The position numbers and the translations under genes are program-made. A DNA stretch of 64,000 nt. Origin: Streptococcus sanguinis (GTDB taxonomy: Bacteria; Bacillota; Bacilli; Lactobacillales; Streptococcaceae). The notes under the pieces are model-generated. The model was given only the letters and a program-made list of their open reading frames with translations. It searched no databases and was not told where the DNA came from. The stretch covers positions 1,550,001 to 1,614,000 of the forward strand of contig CP040556.1 in assembly GCA_013378335.1 (NCBI GenBank). The letters run 5' to 3'. Positions 1 through 7,510 of the stretch are shown here, piece by piece (the stretch's first letter is position 1; each line of letters opens with the position of its first letter).

Positions 1-2
1 AA

Positions 3-113
3 AAAGCTCAAAGCTTGGGTAAAAAACAAGAAGAAGTTGTTGAAGAAGAACCAGCTCCAACTGAATTGGAAGTCCTGCAAGAAATCAAAGCTTTGTTGGC
101 TGAGAAAAAATAA
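3..113 (+). CDS. mscL: Large-conductance mechanosensitive channel, C-terminal end (partial)
   Basis: Only the last 36 codons are in the window; the gene begins to the left. The visible peptide is a charged, Lys/Glu-rich stretch (KAQSLGKKQEEVVEEE) followed by a short amphipathic segment ending LLAEKK. This resembles the cytoplasmic C-terminal helix of streptococcal MscL, the pentameric membrane channel that releases solutes on hypo-osmotic shock. The assignment rests on this short tail and on its position next to rpsU, which is familiar from other streptococci. A strong terminator follows at once, so it ends its transcript. The pore region is outside the window, so the call is probable rather than certain. 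Confidence 0.65.
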   Translation, partial: KAQSLGKKQEEVVEEEPAPTELEVLQEIKALLAEKK

Positions 114-121
114 AGAGAATT

Positions 122-139
122 CACTGATGAAAATCAGTG
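122..139. repeat. 18-bp palindrome, copy 1
   Basis: Perfect inverted repeat CACTGAT-gaaa-ATCAGTG lying just after the mscL stop codon. The identical 18 bases recur at 319-336, where a T-tract follows. Here there is no T-tract, so this copy alone should not terminate; it sits directly in front of the larger mscL terminator. Confidence 0.7.
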
Positions 140-141
140 TC

Positions 142-192
142 AGATTGAAGAAAAAGTCCATTTTGGACGATTTTCTTCAATCTTTTTCTTTT
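142..192 (+). terminator. Rho-independent terminator of mscL
   Basis: Long stem pairing AGATTGAAGAAAA with TTTTCTTCAATCT, an inner GTCCA/TGGAC extension, and a trailing TTTTTCTTTT tract on the + strand. It lies 28 bases after the mscL stop. Confidence 0.85.
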
Positions 193-318
193 ACTAGAGA
201 AAATTAAAAACTCTTAAAATTAGCATTAGAACAGCATTCCTAAGAGTTTTCACTATATGATAACTAACCTTGATAAGGGAATTTTTTAATTACCGATAGG
301 GTTTGTCTACGTTCTGTC
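193..318. other. Intergenic stretch without a recognisable gene
   Basis: AT-rich sequence between the mscL terminator and the second palindrome. Both strands have only very short open frames without a ribosome binding site. No promoter, RNA gene or repeat was recognised here. Confidence 0.5.
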
Positions 319-343
319 ACTGATGAAAATCAGTGTTTTTTTC
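319..343 (+). terminator. Palindrome copy 2 with T-tract, terminator-like
   Basis: Same 18-bp CACTGAT-gaaa-ATCAGTG hairpin as at 122-139, here followed by TTTTTTTC. The shape is a rho-independent terminator on the + strand. It could back up the mscL terminator before the convergent rpsU gene. Confidence 0.65.
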
Positions 344-386
344 TTGCCTTATTGCTCATAGTCATCCTCTTCTCTCCAAAGAGCCA

Positions 387-417
387 AAACAAAAAACAGA
401 CCGGAGTCTGCTTTTTT
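387..417 (-). terminator. Terminator of rpsU
   Basis: Hairpin CAGACyCCGGnGTCTG-type stem at 397-410, flanked by A-tracts and T-tracts on the two sides, so it can work in both directions. On the minus strand it lies a few bases after the rpsU stop. Confidence 0.8.
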
Positions 418-423
418 GTTCAA

Positions 424-600
424 TTAGAATTTTTTACGTTTACGAGCTGCTTCTGATTTGCGTTTGCGTTTTACAGAAGGTTTTTCATAGAATTCACGTT
501 TGCGTGTTTCTTGAAGAGTACCAGCTTTAGTAACCGCACGTTTGAAACGACGAAGTGCATCATCAAGTGATTCATTCTTGCGTACTACTGTTTTTGACAT
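424..600 (-). CDS. rpsU: 30S ribosomal protein S21
   Basis: 58-residue basic protein beginning [19 protein letters not shown], the usual bS21 start, with the Arg/Lys-rich tail ending RKRKKF. bS21 binds the 30S platform near the anti-Shine-Dalgarno helix and helps initiation. The open frame extends eight codons further upstream, but the start at 600 gives the family length and has a GGGAG ribosome binding site at suitable distance. A sigma-A-type promoter (635-663) and a terminator on the other side make it monocistronic. Confidence 0.97.
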
Positions 601-634
601 TCTTTTCACTCCCTTCAAGTCCAAAATCTATATA

Positions 635-663
635 ATCATACCACATATAGAAAAGAGTGTCAA
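635..663 (-). promoter_or_regulatory. rpsU promoter
   Basis: On the minus strand: TTGACA (658-663), 17-base spacer, TATGAT (635-640), about 35 bases before the rpsU start. Confidence 0.75.
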
Positions 664-707
664 GTATTTTTCTGTAAGTAAGATGAATTCCTTCTTCTAC
701 CTAGACA

Positions 708-743
708 AAAAAAGACCAGCTGGCATATTGCAGCTGATCTTTA
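708..743 (-). terminator. Terminator of the VTC-DUF4956 operon
   Basis: Minus-strand stem AAAGATCAGCTGC / GCCAGCTGGTCTTT followed by a T-run; just past the stop codon of the DUF4956 gene. Confidence 0.85.
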
Positions 744-748
744 GTGCT

Positions 749-1432
749 TTATAATGTTTTACGCTTCTTAGCGGATTTGGATAGGGAAATGTCCTGAACC
801 TTATCGTAACGCATAAACTGCTGAATGAGATCTCTATCATTTACGTCTGGATTCAAGTCAACAACATAGTCCAGCTTGATAGACTTCTTTTCAGCCGACT
901 TGAGAGAGATCAGTTCGGCTGATTTACAAGCCGTTTCAAAGATAGCATCAAAGAGTACTTCGTAGTCAAAATCAGCTGGAACCTGAACCTGAACATAACG
1001 CCTAGTCTGACTGACTGAAGTAAAGCTCATCTTTTCAAAGAGCATCCAGATGCCTGAAATAGCTAGAGTAAAGAAAATTGCCAATGCTTCAAATCCCATC
1101 CCTGTTGTAATCCCAATAGCCGTCGCCATAAAGATGGCTAGGAGCTCCTTGGAGCCACCAGCGGCCGACCGGAAACGAATCAAACTGAAAGTCCCTGCTA
1201 CGGCGACACTGGTACCCAGATTTCCATTAACCAAGAAGATGATAATGGAAATAATAGCTGGTAAAAGGGAGAGGGTAATGACAAACTCCTTGGTATAGAT
1301 TGTCTGGCGCTTATAGACCTTGGCCAAGATAATTCCCAAAACCACACTGGTAGCTAGTGAAAAAATCAATGCTAAAGGATTAATCTTGACCTCCGTGGAA
1401 GAGTAAATGCTGTTAAATAACTGATCGAGCAT
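749..1432 (-). CDS. DUF4956 family membrane protein
   Basis: 227 residues. The first half holds four hydrophobic segments (about residues 15-40, 47-70, 75-110 and 115-135) with the conserved-looking core FSLIRFRSAAGGSKEL between them. The second half (about 150-227) is soluble and basic at its end. This arrangement fits DUF4956, a family often encoded beside VTC-domain proteins. The biochemical role is not established; a membrane partner or channel for the VTC enzyme is a reasonable guess. The gene follows the VTC gene by 11 bases and shares its promoter and terminator. Confidence 0.8.
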   Translation of the reverse strand: MLDQLFNSIYSSTEVKINPLALIFSLATSVVLGIILAKVYKRQTIYTKEFVITLSLLPAIISIIIFLVNGNLGTSVAVAGTFSLIRFRSAAGGSKELLAIFMATAIGITTGMGFEALAIFFTLAISGIWMLFEKMSFTSVSQTRRYVQVQVPADFDYEVLFDAIFETACKSAELISLKSAEKKSIKLDYVVDLNPDVNDRDLIQQFMRYDKVQDISLSKSAKKRKTL

Positions 1433-1443
1433 AGACTACCCCC

Positions 1444-2175
1444 TTAGGCCTTGACTATTTGAGTCAGCCTTTCTTTATTTTTCAGGTAGGCATTGCCGTA
1501 TTTTGAGAAAGACTGGTCTTCTAGTCCATATTTATTGAGAATATCAGCCAGCCACTGAGGATATTGACCAGGAACCTTGATTTCCATAATCACCTTGTCA
1601 TCTTCCAGCAAGGGCAGTCCATAGCGACCTGAAGCTAAATCTACATCATAATCTCGGTAGCGGATGTTGGAATCAACTGTCACACGTACCTTTTTATCTT
1701 CCAAGCCTCTCATAGAGTAGCGGTCATAGCTAATCACCATTTTAGGCTTCAAGTCTAGATAGCGCTCCTGTAACTGTTCTACTTCTGCCTTGACCCGATC
1801 ATCAGAAATAGTATGGTCTGCCACACCATTCACAATATAGTTAGTCACAGAGAGAGGATTAGAAACCAAACGGTATTTGAAGCCTACTTCATCGCGTTTC
1901 TTCTTGATTTCCAAGAAAACTTGACTATCATCATTCGGCTGCTCAGCATAAGTGCGCATCCGCATCTTTTCGCGACCGCCTTTTCTAGCAATGGAATCCT
2001 GAATCATCTGGAACTCATCATTATCAAAATACACATTGGAAATGGTTGATGTCGCATAATCATCTGCGGTGAGGTGAGGTCTCATATCAGCTTCAAGACG
2101 AGCTAGCATTGCTCGGTCAAGAATATACTTAGTTTCGATTCGTTGGAAGTTTGTTTGGATTTGCTTTTGTTTCAT
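1444..2175 (-). CDS. VTC-domain protein (polyphosphate polymerase-like, CYTH fold)
   Basis: 243 residues. Seen: an N-terminal ETKY element (about 14-17), basic strand motifs KMRMRTY (about 70-76) and EIKKKRD (about 88-94), and a late EIKVPGQYP strand (about 198-206). These are the alternating Lys/Arg and Glu strands of the triphosphate-tunnel fold used by VTC4 to build polyphosphate from ATP. Bacterial VTC proteins are soluble and commonly paired with DUF4956, as here. Start chosen for its AAAGGAG site. The promoter carries three BlaI/CopY-type operators, so the pair is probably controlled by the repressor at 4041-4418. Polyphosphate synthesis is an inference from the fold. Confidence 0.82.
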   Translation of the reverse strand: MKQKQIQTNFQRIETKYILDRAMLARLEADMRPHLTADDYATSTISNVYFDNDEFQMIQDSIARKGGREKMRMRTYAEQPNDDSQVFLEIKKKRDEVGFKYRLVSNPLSVTNYIVNGVADHTISDDRVKAEVEQLQERYLDLKPKMVISYDRYSMRGLEDKKVRVTVDSNIRYRDYDVDLASGRYGLPLLEDDKVIMEIKVPGQYPQWLADILNKYGLEDQSFSKYGNAYLKNKERLTQIVKA

Positions 2176-2193
2176 TTGGATTCTCCTTTAATT

Positions 2194-2205
2194 CTACAAA
2201 TGTAG
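2194..2205. promoter_or_regulatory. BlaI/CopY-type operator, site 1
   Basis: CTACA-aa-TGTAG, a perfect dyad with a two-base centre matching the TACAnnTGTA box recognised by BlaI/MecI/CopY repressors. It lies about 20 bases before the VTC start codon, inside the leader. Confidence 0.7.
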
Positions 2206-2306
2206 TTTGTTCTTTTATAAGAAATAGAGCTTCCGCTCTGCATCCTACAAGCGTCTGGATGAAGTTTGTTTTCTTCTCCTTTCCAAGCAGTATTTTCAAA
2301 AACATT

Positions 2307-2318
2307 CTACAAATGTAG
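2307..2318. promoter_or_regulatory. BlaI/CopY-type operator, site 2
   Basis: Second perfect CTACA-aa-TGTAG dyad, placed about 12 bases downstream of the -10 box of the VTC promoter, where binding would block elongation or open-complex formation. Confidence 0.75.
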
Positions 2319-2329
2319 TTTATAAGTAT

Positions 2330-2358
2330 ATTCTACACTTGTCGTTTATAAATGTCAA
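2330..2358 (-). promoter_or_regulatory. VTC operon promoter with overlapping operator site 3
   Basis: Minus strand: TTGACA (2353-2358), 17-base spacer, TAGAAT (2330-2335). The spacer ends GACAAGTG, so the imperfect operator CGACAAGTGTAG (2333-2344) covers the spacer and the -10. The blaI-like gene has the same arrangement at 4459-4487. Confidence 0.8.
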
Positions 2359-2501
2359 GAAAAAAGATGAATAATCTTTAGTTTATTTTTAAGATTAGGA
2401 AGAAAGCTATCAGATTTAAGCTAAACCGACCTAATAAAAGGTAAACTAATGACCTACTGCTCTTGGAAGATTTCAAAATCCTCCTTCTGAGAAGATAATA
2501 A

Positions 2502-2545
2502 AATTCTACCAGTCTAAGCTTTTATGAAACTTAAACCGGTAGAAT
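2502..2545 (-). terminator. Terminator of the blaI-blaR1-like operon
   Basis: Long stem on the minus strand: ATTCTACCGGTTTAAG paired with CTTAGACTGGTAGAAT, then TTTTATTA. It begins a few bases after the blaR1-like stop codon. Confidence 0.8.
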
Positions 2546-2552
2546 CTTTTAT

Positions 2553-4025
2553 TTAATTGTCATCCTGGTCATTGTCATCATCATCTGGATCATCCGTGTC
2601 TGTCGTATGAGAGGAACTGTTCTGAGACGGAGTTTGAACTGTCGCTGTACTAGCTCCAGTATTCGCTCCGGTAGAGCCCGCTGCTCCCGTATTTCCTGCG
2701 CCTGCAATAGCACTGTTGTCAGCTGGAGTTGATGCAGCCGAGGAGGATGGGCTGACTTCTTTTTCGACCGTTACCGTCTTTTCGACAATGGTATGCTGCT
2801 TGGATTTGACCAGTTTTCCATCCTTAGCATTGACAATTGTTTCATGGGACGTTTGTCCGTGAGAGAAGCGAATCTTGTAAGTATCTTTCTCACGCGCAAT
2901 CTGGAGGTCCTTAATATCCTTTTCAGAAAGCGACAGTTCTTTCAAGACCACTCCTAGAGCCTGACGCTGACTGAGGCCTTGAGACTGTTTTTGAGCAGCC
3001 ACTGATCTGCTTTCTTGCGCAATCGAATTTTCAAGAGCAAAGACTGAACTAGCCAAGAGCAAAAGGAGAGGAACTGCTACTACAAAGGCAGCAGATAGAA
3101 ACTTTTTAGGCAGGCGGTCATCCATAATGCCGACAATCCGCCGCTTGAGATTAAACTTGTCAGAGTAAAAACAAGTCGTCAGAGCAATTGGGGTCTTCTT
3201 ACTGCGGTCTATCATGGTCAAAATCGTTTCACCGTAGAAAGTACGATACTCCGTATCTTTGCTGCTTAGAACATCATGGTCACAGTACATCTCTCCTGCT
3301 TCCTGCATTTCCCGGCAGGCAAAGCGGACAACCGGATTAAACCAGTGCAGACTCTTGGCAAAAATTCCCAAGAGATTGATTAAAACATCTCGGTGTTTGT
3401 AGTGGGTCAGCTCATGCTTGAAAATCAGCTGCAGCTCTTCGTCTGTGTAGTCCAACTCTGGCAGCACGATTAAAATATCTCTGAAACCTAGCAGCATAGG
3501 ACTTTGGGACATAGGATAGTGGAGCAGACGAATCCGACCCTTAACCCCCATCTCCTGCTGAACAGCCTGTAGCAAGGCCATCGCCTCTTCGTCCTGAAAC
3601 TCAGTGCCCCAGCGTTTCAGCATCTTTCTGAAGCGAATGTAGGAATAAGCGTATCTGCCCAAGTTAAAGGCAAAGCCAAGCAACCAGACGACAAAGAGTA
3701 TTTCAAACCAAGGCAGACCTAGGAAAAAGTCCCAGAGATTTGACTGGCTAGCTTTTTCAGCTACCTGAGAAGCTTCTTGAGTTCCACCTGTCTGGGTGAC
3801 ATTGGCTACCGCCTGGACTGCCGGCCCTGTATTCAGCCGAATCAAGCCTGTGCCAAACTGAGGACGGAATGGAAACAGAAAGCTCAGCAATATCAGAAAC
3901 CAAATAAAATACTTCACTCTGACCGAAATCTTAGTCTTAAAGGCCGTAAAAAGCAGACTAAGCAAAAGCGCCAAAATAGATGTCGATAAACTGGTCAGAA
4001 GAAAAGAAAGAAGGAACTGTTTCAT
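2553..4025 (-). CDS. BlaR1/MecR1-like M56 metallopeptidase sensor without a penicillin-binding domain
   Basis: 490 residues. Transmembrane segments at about 5-28, 36-54 and 103-122; the zinc protease motif HELTH at 204-208; a fourth membrane segment at about 307-330. This is the M56 architecture, in which an extracytoplasmic signal activates the intramembrane zinc protease to inactivate the BlaI-type repressor. In place of the beta-lactam-binding sensor, the outer part (about 335-410) looks like a small PepSY-type domain. It is followed by a Ser/Thr/Ala/Gly-rich linker and a strongly acidic tail (TDTDDPDDDDNDQDDN). The ligand is therefore unlikely to be a beta-lactam; cations or envelope stress are possible. 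The gene follows the blaI-like gene by 15 bases. Confidence 0.85.
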   Translation of the reverse strand: MKQFLLSFLLTSLSTSILALLLSLLFTAFKTKISVRVKYFIWFLILLSFLFPFRPQFGTGLIRLNTGPAVQAVANVTQTGGTQEASQVAEKASQSNLWDFFLGLPWFEILFVVWLLGFAFNLGRYAYSYIRFRKMLKRWGTEFQDEEAMALLQAVQQEMGVKGRIRLLHYPMSQSPMLLGFRDILIVLPELDYTDEELQLIFKHELTHYKHRDVLINLLGIFAKSLHWFNPVVRFACREMQEAGEMYCDHDVLSSKDTEYRTFYGETILTMIDRSKKTPIALTTCFYSDKFNLKRRIVGIMDDRLPKKFLSAAFVVAVPLLLLLASSVFALENSIAQESRSVAAQKQSQGLSQRQALGVVLKELSLSEKDIKDLQIAREKDTYKIRFSHGQTSHETIVNAKDGKLVKSKQHTIVEKTVTVEKEVSPSSSAASTPADNSAIAGAGNTGAAGSTGANTGASTATVQTPSQNSSSHTTDTDDPDDDDNDQDDN

Positions 4026-4040
4026 GCTTATCCCTCCATC

Positions 4041-4418
4041 CTACTTTCCTTGGTTGAGCAGACTGCGCAGCTCATCCAATTCATTTTCCGAAAAGGAGTT
4101 AGAAGAAAAGAGTGTTTTGACAAACCCGCCCATAGAACGGCCGCTGTGACGCTTCAAGAAATCCGAAGCCTCAACTTCCAGATACTCATCTTCTGAAATC
4201 AAGGCTGTATACTGCCTTTCACGTCCCTTGCGGACACTTTCTAAAAAGCCCTTTTCAGTCAAGCGAGCCAAAACCGTCAAAAGTGTCTGAGGTTTCCAAT
4301 GATTGTCTGGTCCCAGTTTTTCCATGATACGGGCAGAGGTCGTCGGGGTAGGCAGCTGCCAAATTACTTTTAAAATAGTAAATTCCCCATCTGGCAAACG
4401 TTTAATAGATCTTTTCAT
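4041..4418 (-). CDS. BlaI/MecI/CopY family repressor
   Basis: 125 residues from MKRSIKRLPDGEFTILKVIW. The N-terminal winged helix (about 1-75) has the ILKVIWQLPTPTTSARI and PQTLLTVLARLTEKG elements typical of the family; the C-terminal part (about 80-125) is the dimerisation and cleavage region. These repressors bind TACAnnTGTA dyads and are inactivated by the partner M56 protease, encoded next. A 23-codon upstream extension is possible, but it would run into the promoter and operator at 4459-4487, so the internal start is preferred. Autoregulation is expected. Confidence 0.9.
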   Translation of the reverse strand: MKRSIKRLPDGEFTILKVIWQLPTPTTSARIMEKLGPDNHWKPQTLLTVLARLTEKGFLESVRKGRERQYTALISEDEYLEVEASDFLKRHSGRSMGGFVKTLFSSNSFSENELDELRSLLNQGK

Positions 4419-4458
4419 CGTTCCCACGCGCTTTCTAAATAATGCTATTTCTATCTTT

Positions 4459-4487
4459 ATTCTACACTTGTCTAACAAAAAAGTCAA
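4459..4487 (-). promoter_or_regulatory. blaI-like gene promoter with overlapping operator
   Basis: Minus strand: TTGACT (4482-4487), 17-base spacer, TAGAAT (4459-4464). The spacer ends GACAAGTG, making the half-conserved dyad GACAAGTGTAG over the -10, as in front of the VTC gene. Confidence 0.8.
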
Positions 4488-4499
4488 TCATTATATAAA

Positions 4500-4535
4500 A
4501 AAAGAGTGGGAAATCAATTTTCCTCACTCTATTTA
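4500..4535 (-). terminator. Terminator of the DUF1304 gene
   Basis: Minus-strand stem AGAGTGaGGAAAATT / AATTTCCcACTCT followed by TTTTTTT. The upstream arm overlaps the DUF1304 stop codon. Confidence 0.85.
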
Positions 4536-4889
4536 GAAAAATAAACTAAGTAGGGTCAGCATAGCCAGCCCTCCCTGCTTGAGCAGGATTTTGGGGTCAC
4601 TGGTCATGGCACCGTATGCTGCCACCAAGATGATGTAAACCATAAAAATTCCCAGCCAAACCGGACTAGGCTGTACAAAGGCCGCAATCAGCACTAAAAC
4701 AGCTATCAATCCGTTGTAAACTCCTTGGTTTTTGAAAAGTGTACTGACCGACTGCTGCTCCAACTCCTCTTTCGACATACCGAAAACCCGAGCTGTCGCT
4801 GCAGAAGTCGTCGCAATGGTCTCCAAGTACAGGATATAGAAAAATTCCAAGGCAACCAAGCTTGCCAAAATCAATGTAATAATAGACAT
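4533..4889 (-). CDS. DUF1304 family membrane protein
   Basis: 118 residues with four hydrophobic segments (about 3-22, 58-74, 76-94 and 98-117) and a conserved-looking loop (FGMSKEELEQQ, then LFKNQGVYNG). This matches the DUF1304 family of small four-helix membrane proteins, whose function is unknown. It is a single-gene unit with its own terminator, divergent from the reductase gene that follows. Confidence 0.8.
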   Translation of the reverse strand: MSIITLILASLVALEFFYILYLETIATTSAATARVFGMSKEELEQQSVSTLFKNQGVYNGLIAVLVLIAAFVQPSPVWLGIFMVYIILVAAYGAMTSDPKILLKQGGLAMLTLLSLFF

Positions 4890-5045
4890 TTCGCTCTCCT
4901 AAAATAAATAACGAAAATCAGTATAACACAAACTGACTGGAACTGCGAAAATCTTGCTCAAAAATGGACAATTTGTATAAAAAGTGTGACTAAAAATACT
5001 GAAGAAAAAAAGCGTAGCAGAAATCAGCAATTTCTGACTAGATGT

Positions 5046-5053
5046 GATACAAT
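5046..5053 (+). promoter_or_regulatory. Extended -10 of the reductase gene
   Basis: TGATACAAT, a TGn-extended -10 (TACAAT at 5048-5053), 24 bases before the start codon; no good -35 was seen at the usual distance. Confidence 0.5.
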
Positions 5054-5077
5054 CTTTTTGAAAAATGGAGGTAAATT

Positions 5078-6394
5078 ATGTTAACCTATGATTTAATTGT
5101 CATCGGCTTTGGTAAGGCCGGTAAAACATTGGCAGCCAAAATGGCGGCCCAAGGAAAAAAAGTTGCTTTGATTGAGCGAAGCAAGGCTATGTACGGGGGG
5201 ACCTGTATCAATATCGCCTGCATTCCAACCAAGACCCTCCTTGTCGCAGCTGAAAAAGGCCTAGCTTTCGACCAAGTCATGGCTGAAAAGAATGCTGTAA
5301 CCAGCCGTCTCAACGGGAAGAACTATGCAGCAATCAGTGGCGCTGGAGTCGACATCATCGATGCGGAAGCTCATTTCCTTTCCAATAAAGTCATCGAAAT
5401 CACAGCTGGCGATGAAAAAGAGGAACTGACTGCTGAAACTATTGTCATCAATACTGGTGCTGTTTCCAATGTCCTGCCAATTCCAGGACTGACTGAAACC
5501 GAACATGTCTATGACTCAACTGGCATTCAAAATCTGAAGGAACTTCCTAAACGCTTAGGAATTCTGGGTGGCGGTAACATCGGCCTAGAATTTGCCGGAC
5601 TCTACAACAAAATGGGCAGTCAGGTGACTGTGCTGGATGCTGCTCCTGTCTTTCTCCCTCGAGTAGAGCCTTCGATCGCTGCCCTAGCTAAGCAGTACAT
5701 GGAAGAAGACGGAATCCAGCTCCTGCAAAATGTACAAACCAAGCAGATTAAAAATGATGGTGCTGAAGTTGTCGTTGTGACTGAGAATGGAGAATTCCGC
5801 TTTGATGCCCTGCTCTATGCTACTGGCCGCAAGCCGAATGTTGAGCCACTGCAGTTGGAAAACACTGACATTGAACTGACAGAGCGCGGAGCTATCAAGG
5901 TCAACAAGCATCTGGAAACATCTGTACCCGGCGTTTTTGCAGCGGGCGATGTCAATGGCGGTCTGCAGTTCACTTATATCTCACTGGATGACTTCCGTAT
6001 CCTTTATAGCTATCTGGCTGGCGACGGCAGCTACACACTGGAAGACCGTAAAAACGTCCCTACCAGCATGTTCATCACACCGCCTTTGGCTCAAATCGGA
6101 TTGACTGAAAAGGAAGCCCAAGAGCAAGGACTGCCGATTGCAGTTAAGGAGATTCCAGTCGCAGCAATGCCTCGCGGACATGTCAATGCTGACTTACGCG
6201 GTGCCTTCAAGGCTGTTGTCAATACTGAAACCAAGGAAATCGTCGGAGCGACTATCTTCTCAGCAGGGGCTCAGGAAATTATCAATATCCTGACTGTAGC
6301 CATGGATAATAAGATTCCTTACACCTACTTGAGCAAGCAAATCTTCACCCACCCAACGCTGGCTGAAAACCTCAATGATTTATTTGCTATCTAA
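5078..6394 (+). CDS. har: RclA-like flavoprotein disulfide reductase (probable hypothiocyanous acid reductase)
   Basis: 438 residues, a complete pyridine nucleotide-disulfide oxidoreductase. FAD-binding GFGKAGKTLA at 10-19; redox-active Cys43-x4-Cys48 in GGTCINIACIPTK; NAD(P)-binding GILGGGNIGLEFAG near 165-178; second FAD motif with AAGD near 285; C-terminal FTHPTLAENLND, which supplies the catalytic His-Glu pair of the neighbouring subunit. The family includes dihydrolipoamide and mercuric reductases. The short CINIAC spacing and streptococcal origin point to the RclA/Har group, which in pneumococcus reduces hypothiocyanous acid made by host peroxidases. The absence of pyruvate dehydrogenase genes nearby argues against a lipoamide role. 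Start has a GGAGG site. Confidence 0.8.
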   Translation: MLTYDLIVIGFGKAGKTLAAKMAAQGKKVALIERSKAMYGGTCINIACIPTKTLLVAAEKGLAFDQVMAEKNAVTSRLNGKNYAAISGAGVDIIDAEAHFLSNKVIEITAGDEKEELTAETIVINTGAVSNVLPIPGLTETEHVYDSTGIQNLKELPKRLGILGGGNIGLEFAGLYNKMGSQVTVLDAAPVFLPRVEPSIAALAKQYMEEDGIQLLQNVQTKQIKNDGAEVVVVTENGEFRFDALLYATGRKPNVEPLQLENTDIELTERGAIKVNKHLETSVPGVFAAGDVNGGLQFTYISLDDFRILYSYLAGDGSYTLEDRKNVPTSMFITPPLAQIGLTEKEAQEQGLPIAVKEIPVAAMPRGHVNADLRGAFKAVVNTETKEIVGATIFSAGAQEIINILTVAMDNKIPYTYLSKQIFTHPTLAENLNDLFAI

Positions 6395-6398
6395 TTTT

Positions 6399-6419
6399 AA
6401 GCCCCATCAGGGCTTTTAA
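6399..6419 (+). terminator. Weak terminator after the reductase gene
   Basis: AAGCCC-catca-GGGCTTTT directly after the stop codon; short stem and short T-run. Confidence 0.5.
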
Positions 6420-6460
6420 GATGGCTTCAAAACATTTGCTTACATTTCAATCCCTTTTTG

Positions 6461-6469
6461 TGGTACAAT
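6461..6469 (+). promoter_or_regulatory. Extended -10 of the ferredoxin reductase gene
   Basis: TGGTACAAT: TGn plus TACAAT (6464-6469), about 35 bases before the start codon. Confidence 0.5.
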
Positions 6470-6504
6470 AATGCTAGTTTATTTTAAAAAGATTGAGGAA
6501 GATT

Positions 6505-7473
6505 ATGTCTGAACTGTATGATATTACGATTGTCGGCGGCGGCCCAGTTGGCCTATTCGCAGCTTTTTATGCTCATTTGCGCCAAGCCAAGGTTAAAATC
6601 ATTGATTCCCTGCCTCAGCTGGGCGGTCAGCCGGCCATTCTCTATCCAGAGAAGAAGATTCTGGATGTACCAGGCTTTACCAATCTAAGTGGCGAAGAGT
6701 TGACTCAGCGTCTGATTGAGCAGCTGGAAACTTTCCAGACTGAGATTTGCCTCAACGAAACAGTGCTGGATATCGTTAAATCTGATGATGGCTTCACCAT
6801 CACAACTTCTAAAGCCCAGCATCAGACCAAAACCATTATCATCGCCATGGGAGGTGGTGCTTTCAAACCGAGAGCTTTAGAGCTAGACGATGCTGAAAGC
6901 TACAATAACCTCCACTATCATGTGTCAAACATCAGTCAGTACGCTGGCAAAAAGGTTGTTGTTCTGGGCGGCGGTGACTCGGCTGTTGACTGGGCACTAG
7001 CTTTTGAAAAGATTGCAGAAACCAGCCTGGTTCACCGTCGGGACAACTTCCGGGCTTTGGAGCATAGTGTGGAAGAACTCAAGGCTTCTAGTGTTGAGAT
7101 TAAGACACCATTTGTACCCAGTCGATTGGTCGGCGAAAATGGCCAGATTACCCATTTGGAAATCAGCCAAGTCAAGGGAGAGGAAAGTCAGCTTCTGCCT
7201 CTGGATCATCTCTTTGTCAACTACGGTTTTAAATCCTCTGTCGGCAATCTCAAAGATTGGGGTTTGGAGCTCAACCGTCACAAGATTTTGGTCAACAGCA
7301 AGCAAGAAACTTCCGTGCCGGGTATCTATGCAGCTGGAGACTGCTGCAGCTACGAGGGGAAGATTGACCTGATTGCAACTGGGCTAGGTGAGGCACCTAC
7401 TGCTGTCAACAATGCCATTAGCCATATCTATCCTGAGCAAAAAGTCCAACCCAAACATTCTACAAGCCTATAA
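6505..7473 (+). CDS. Ferredoxin/flavodoxin--NADP+ reductase, thioredoxin-reductase-like type
   Basis: 322 residues. FAD motif GGGPVGLFAAFYA at the N-terminus, LPQLGGQPAILYPEK after it, NADPH-binding VVLGGGDSAVDWAL in the middle, and a final AAGDC motif. There is no CxxC redox pair between the two nucleotide motifs, which separates it from thioredoxin reductase and fits the Bacillus YumC-type FNR. It should pass electrons between NADPH and ferredoxin or flavodoxin. An in-frame TTG four codons upstream exists, but the GAGGAA site fits the ATG at 6505. Confidence 0.88.
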   Translation: MSELYDITIVGGGPVGLFAAFYAHLRQAKVKIIDSLPQLGGQPAILYPEKKILDVPGFTNLSGEELTQRLIEQLETFQTEICLNETVLDIVKSDDGFTITTSKAQHQTKTIIIAMGGGAFKPRALELDDAESYNNLHYHVSNISQYAGKKVVVLGGGDSAVDWALAFEKIAETSLVHRRDNFRALEHSVEELKASSVEIKTPFVPSRLVGENGQITHLEISQVKGEESQLLPLDHLFVNYGFKSSVGNLKDWGLELNRHKILVNSKQETSVPGIYAAGDCCSYEGKIDLIATGLGEAPTAVNNAISHIYPEQKVQPKHSTSL

Positions 7474-7510
7474 AAAACAGCTGCCGAGCTCAAGCTCAGC
7501 AGCTTTTATA
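7470..7510. terminator. Bidirectional terminator between the reductase gene and whiA
   Basis: Stem AACAGCTGCCGAGCT / AGCTCAGCAGCTTTT with A-runs on one side and T-runs on the other, placed between two convergent genes so that it can serve both. Confidence 0.85.

Noticed and set aside
5078..6394. Dihydrolipoamide dehydrogenase or mercuric reductase for the flavoprotein
   Set aside because: No pyruvate dehydrogenase genes or mer genes adjoin, no N-terminal lipoyl or heavy-metal domain, and no C-terminal Cys pair.
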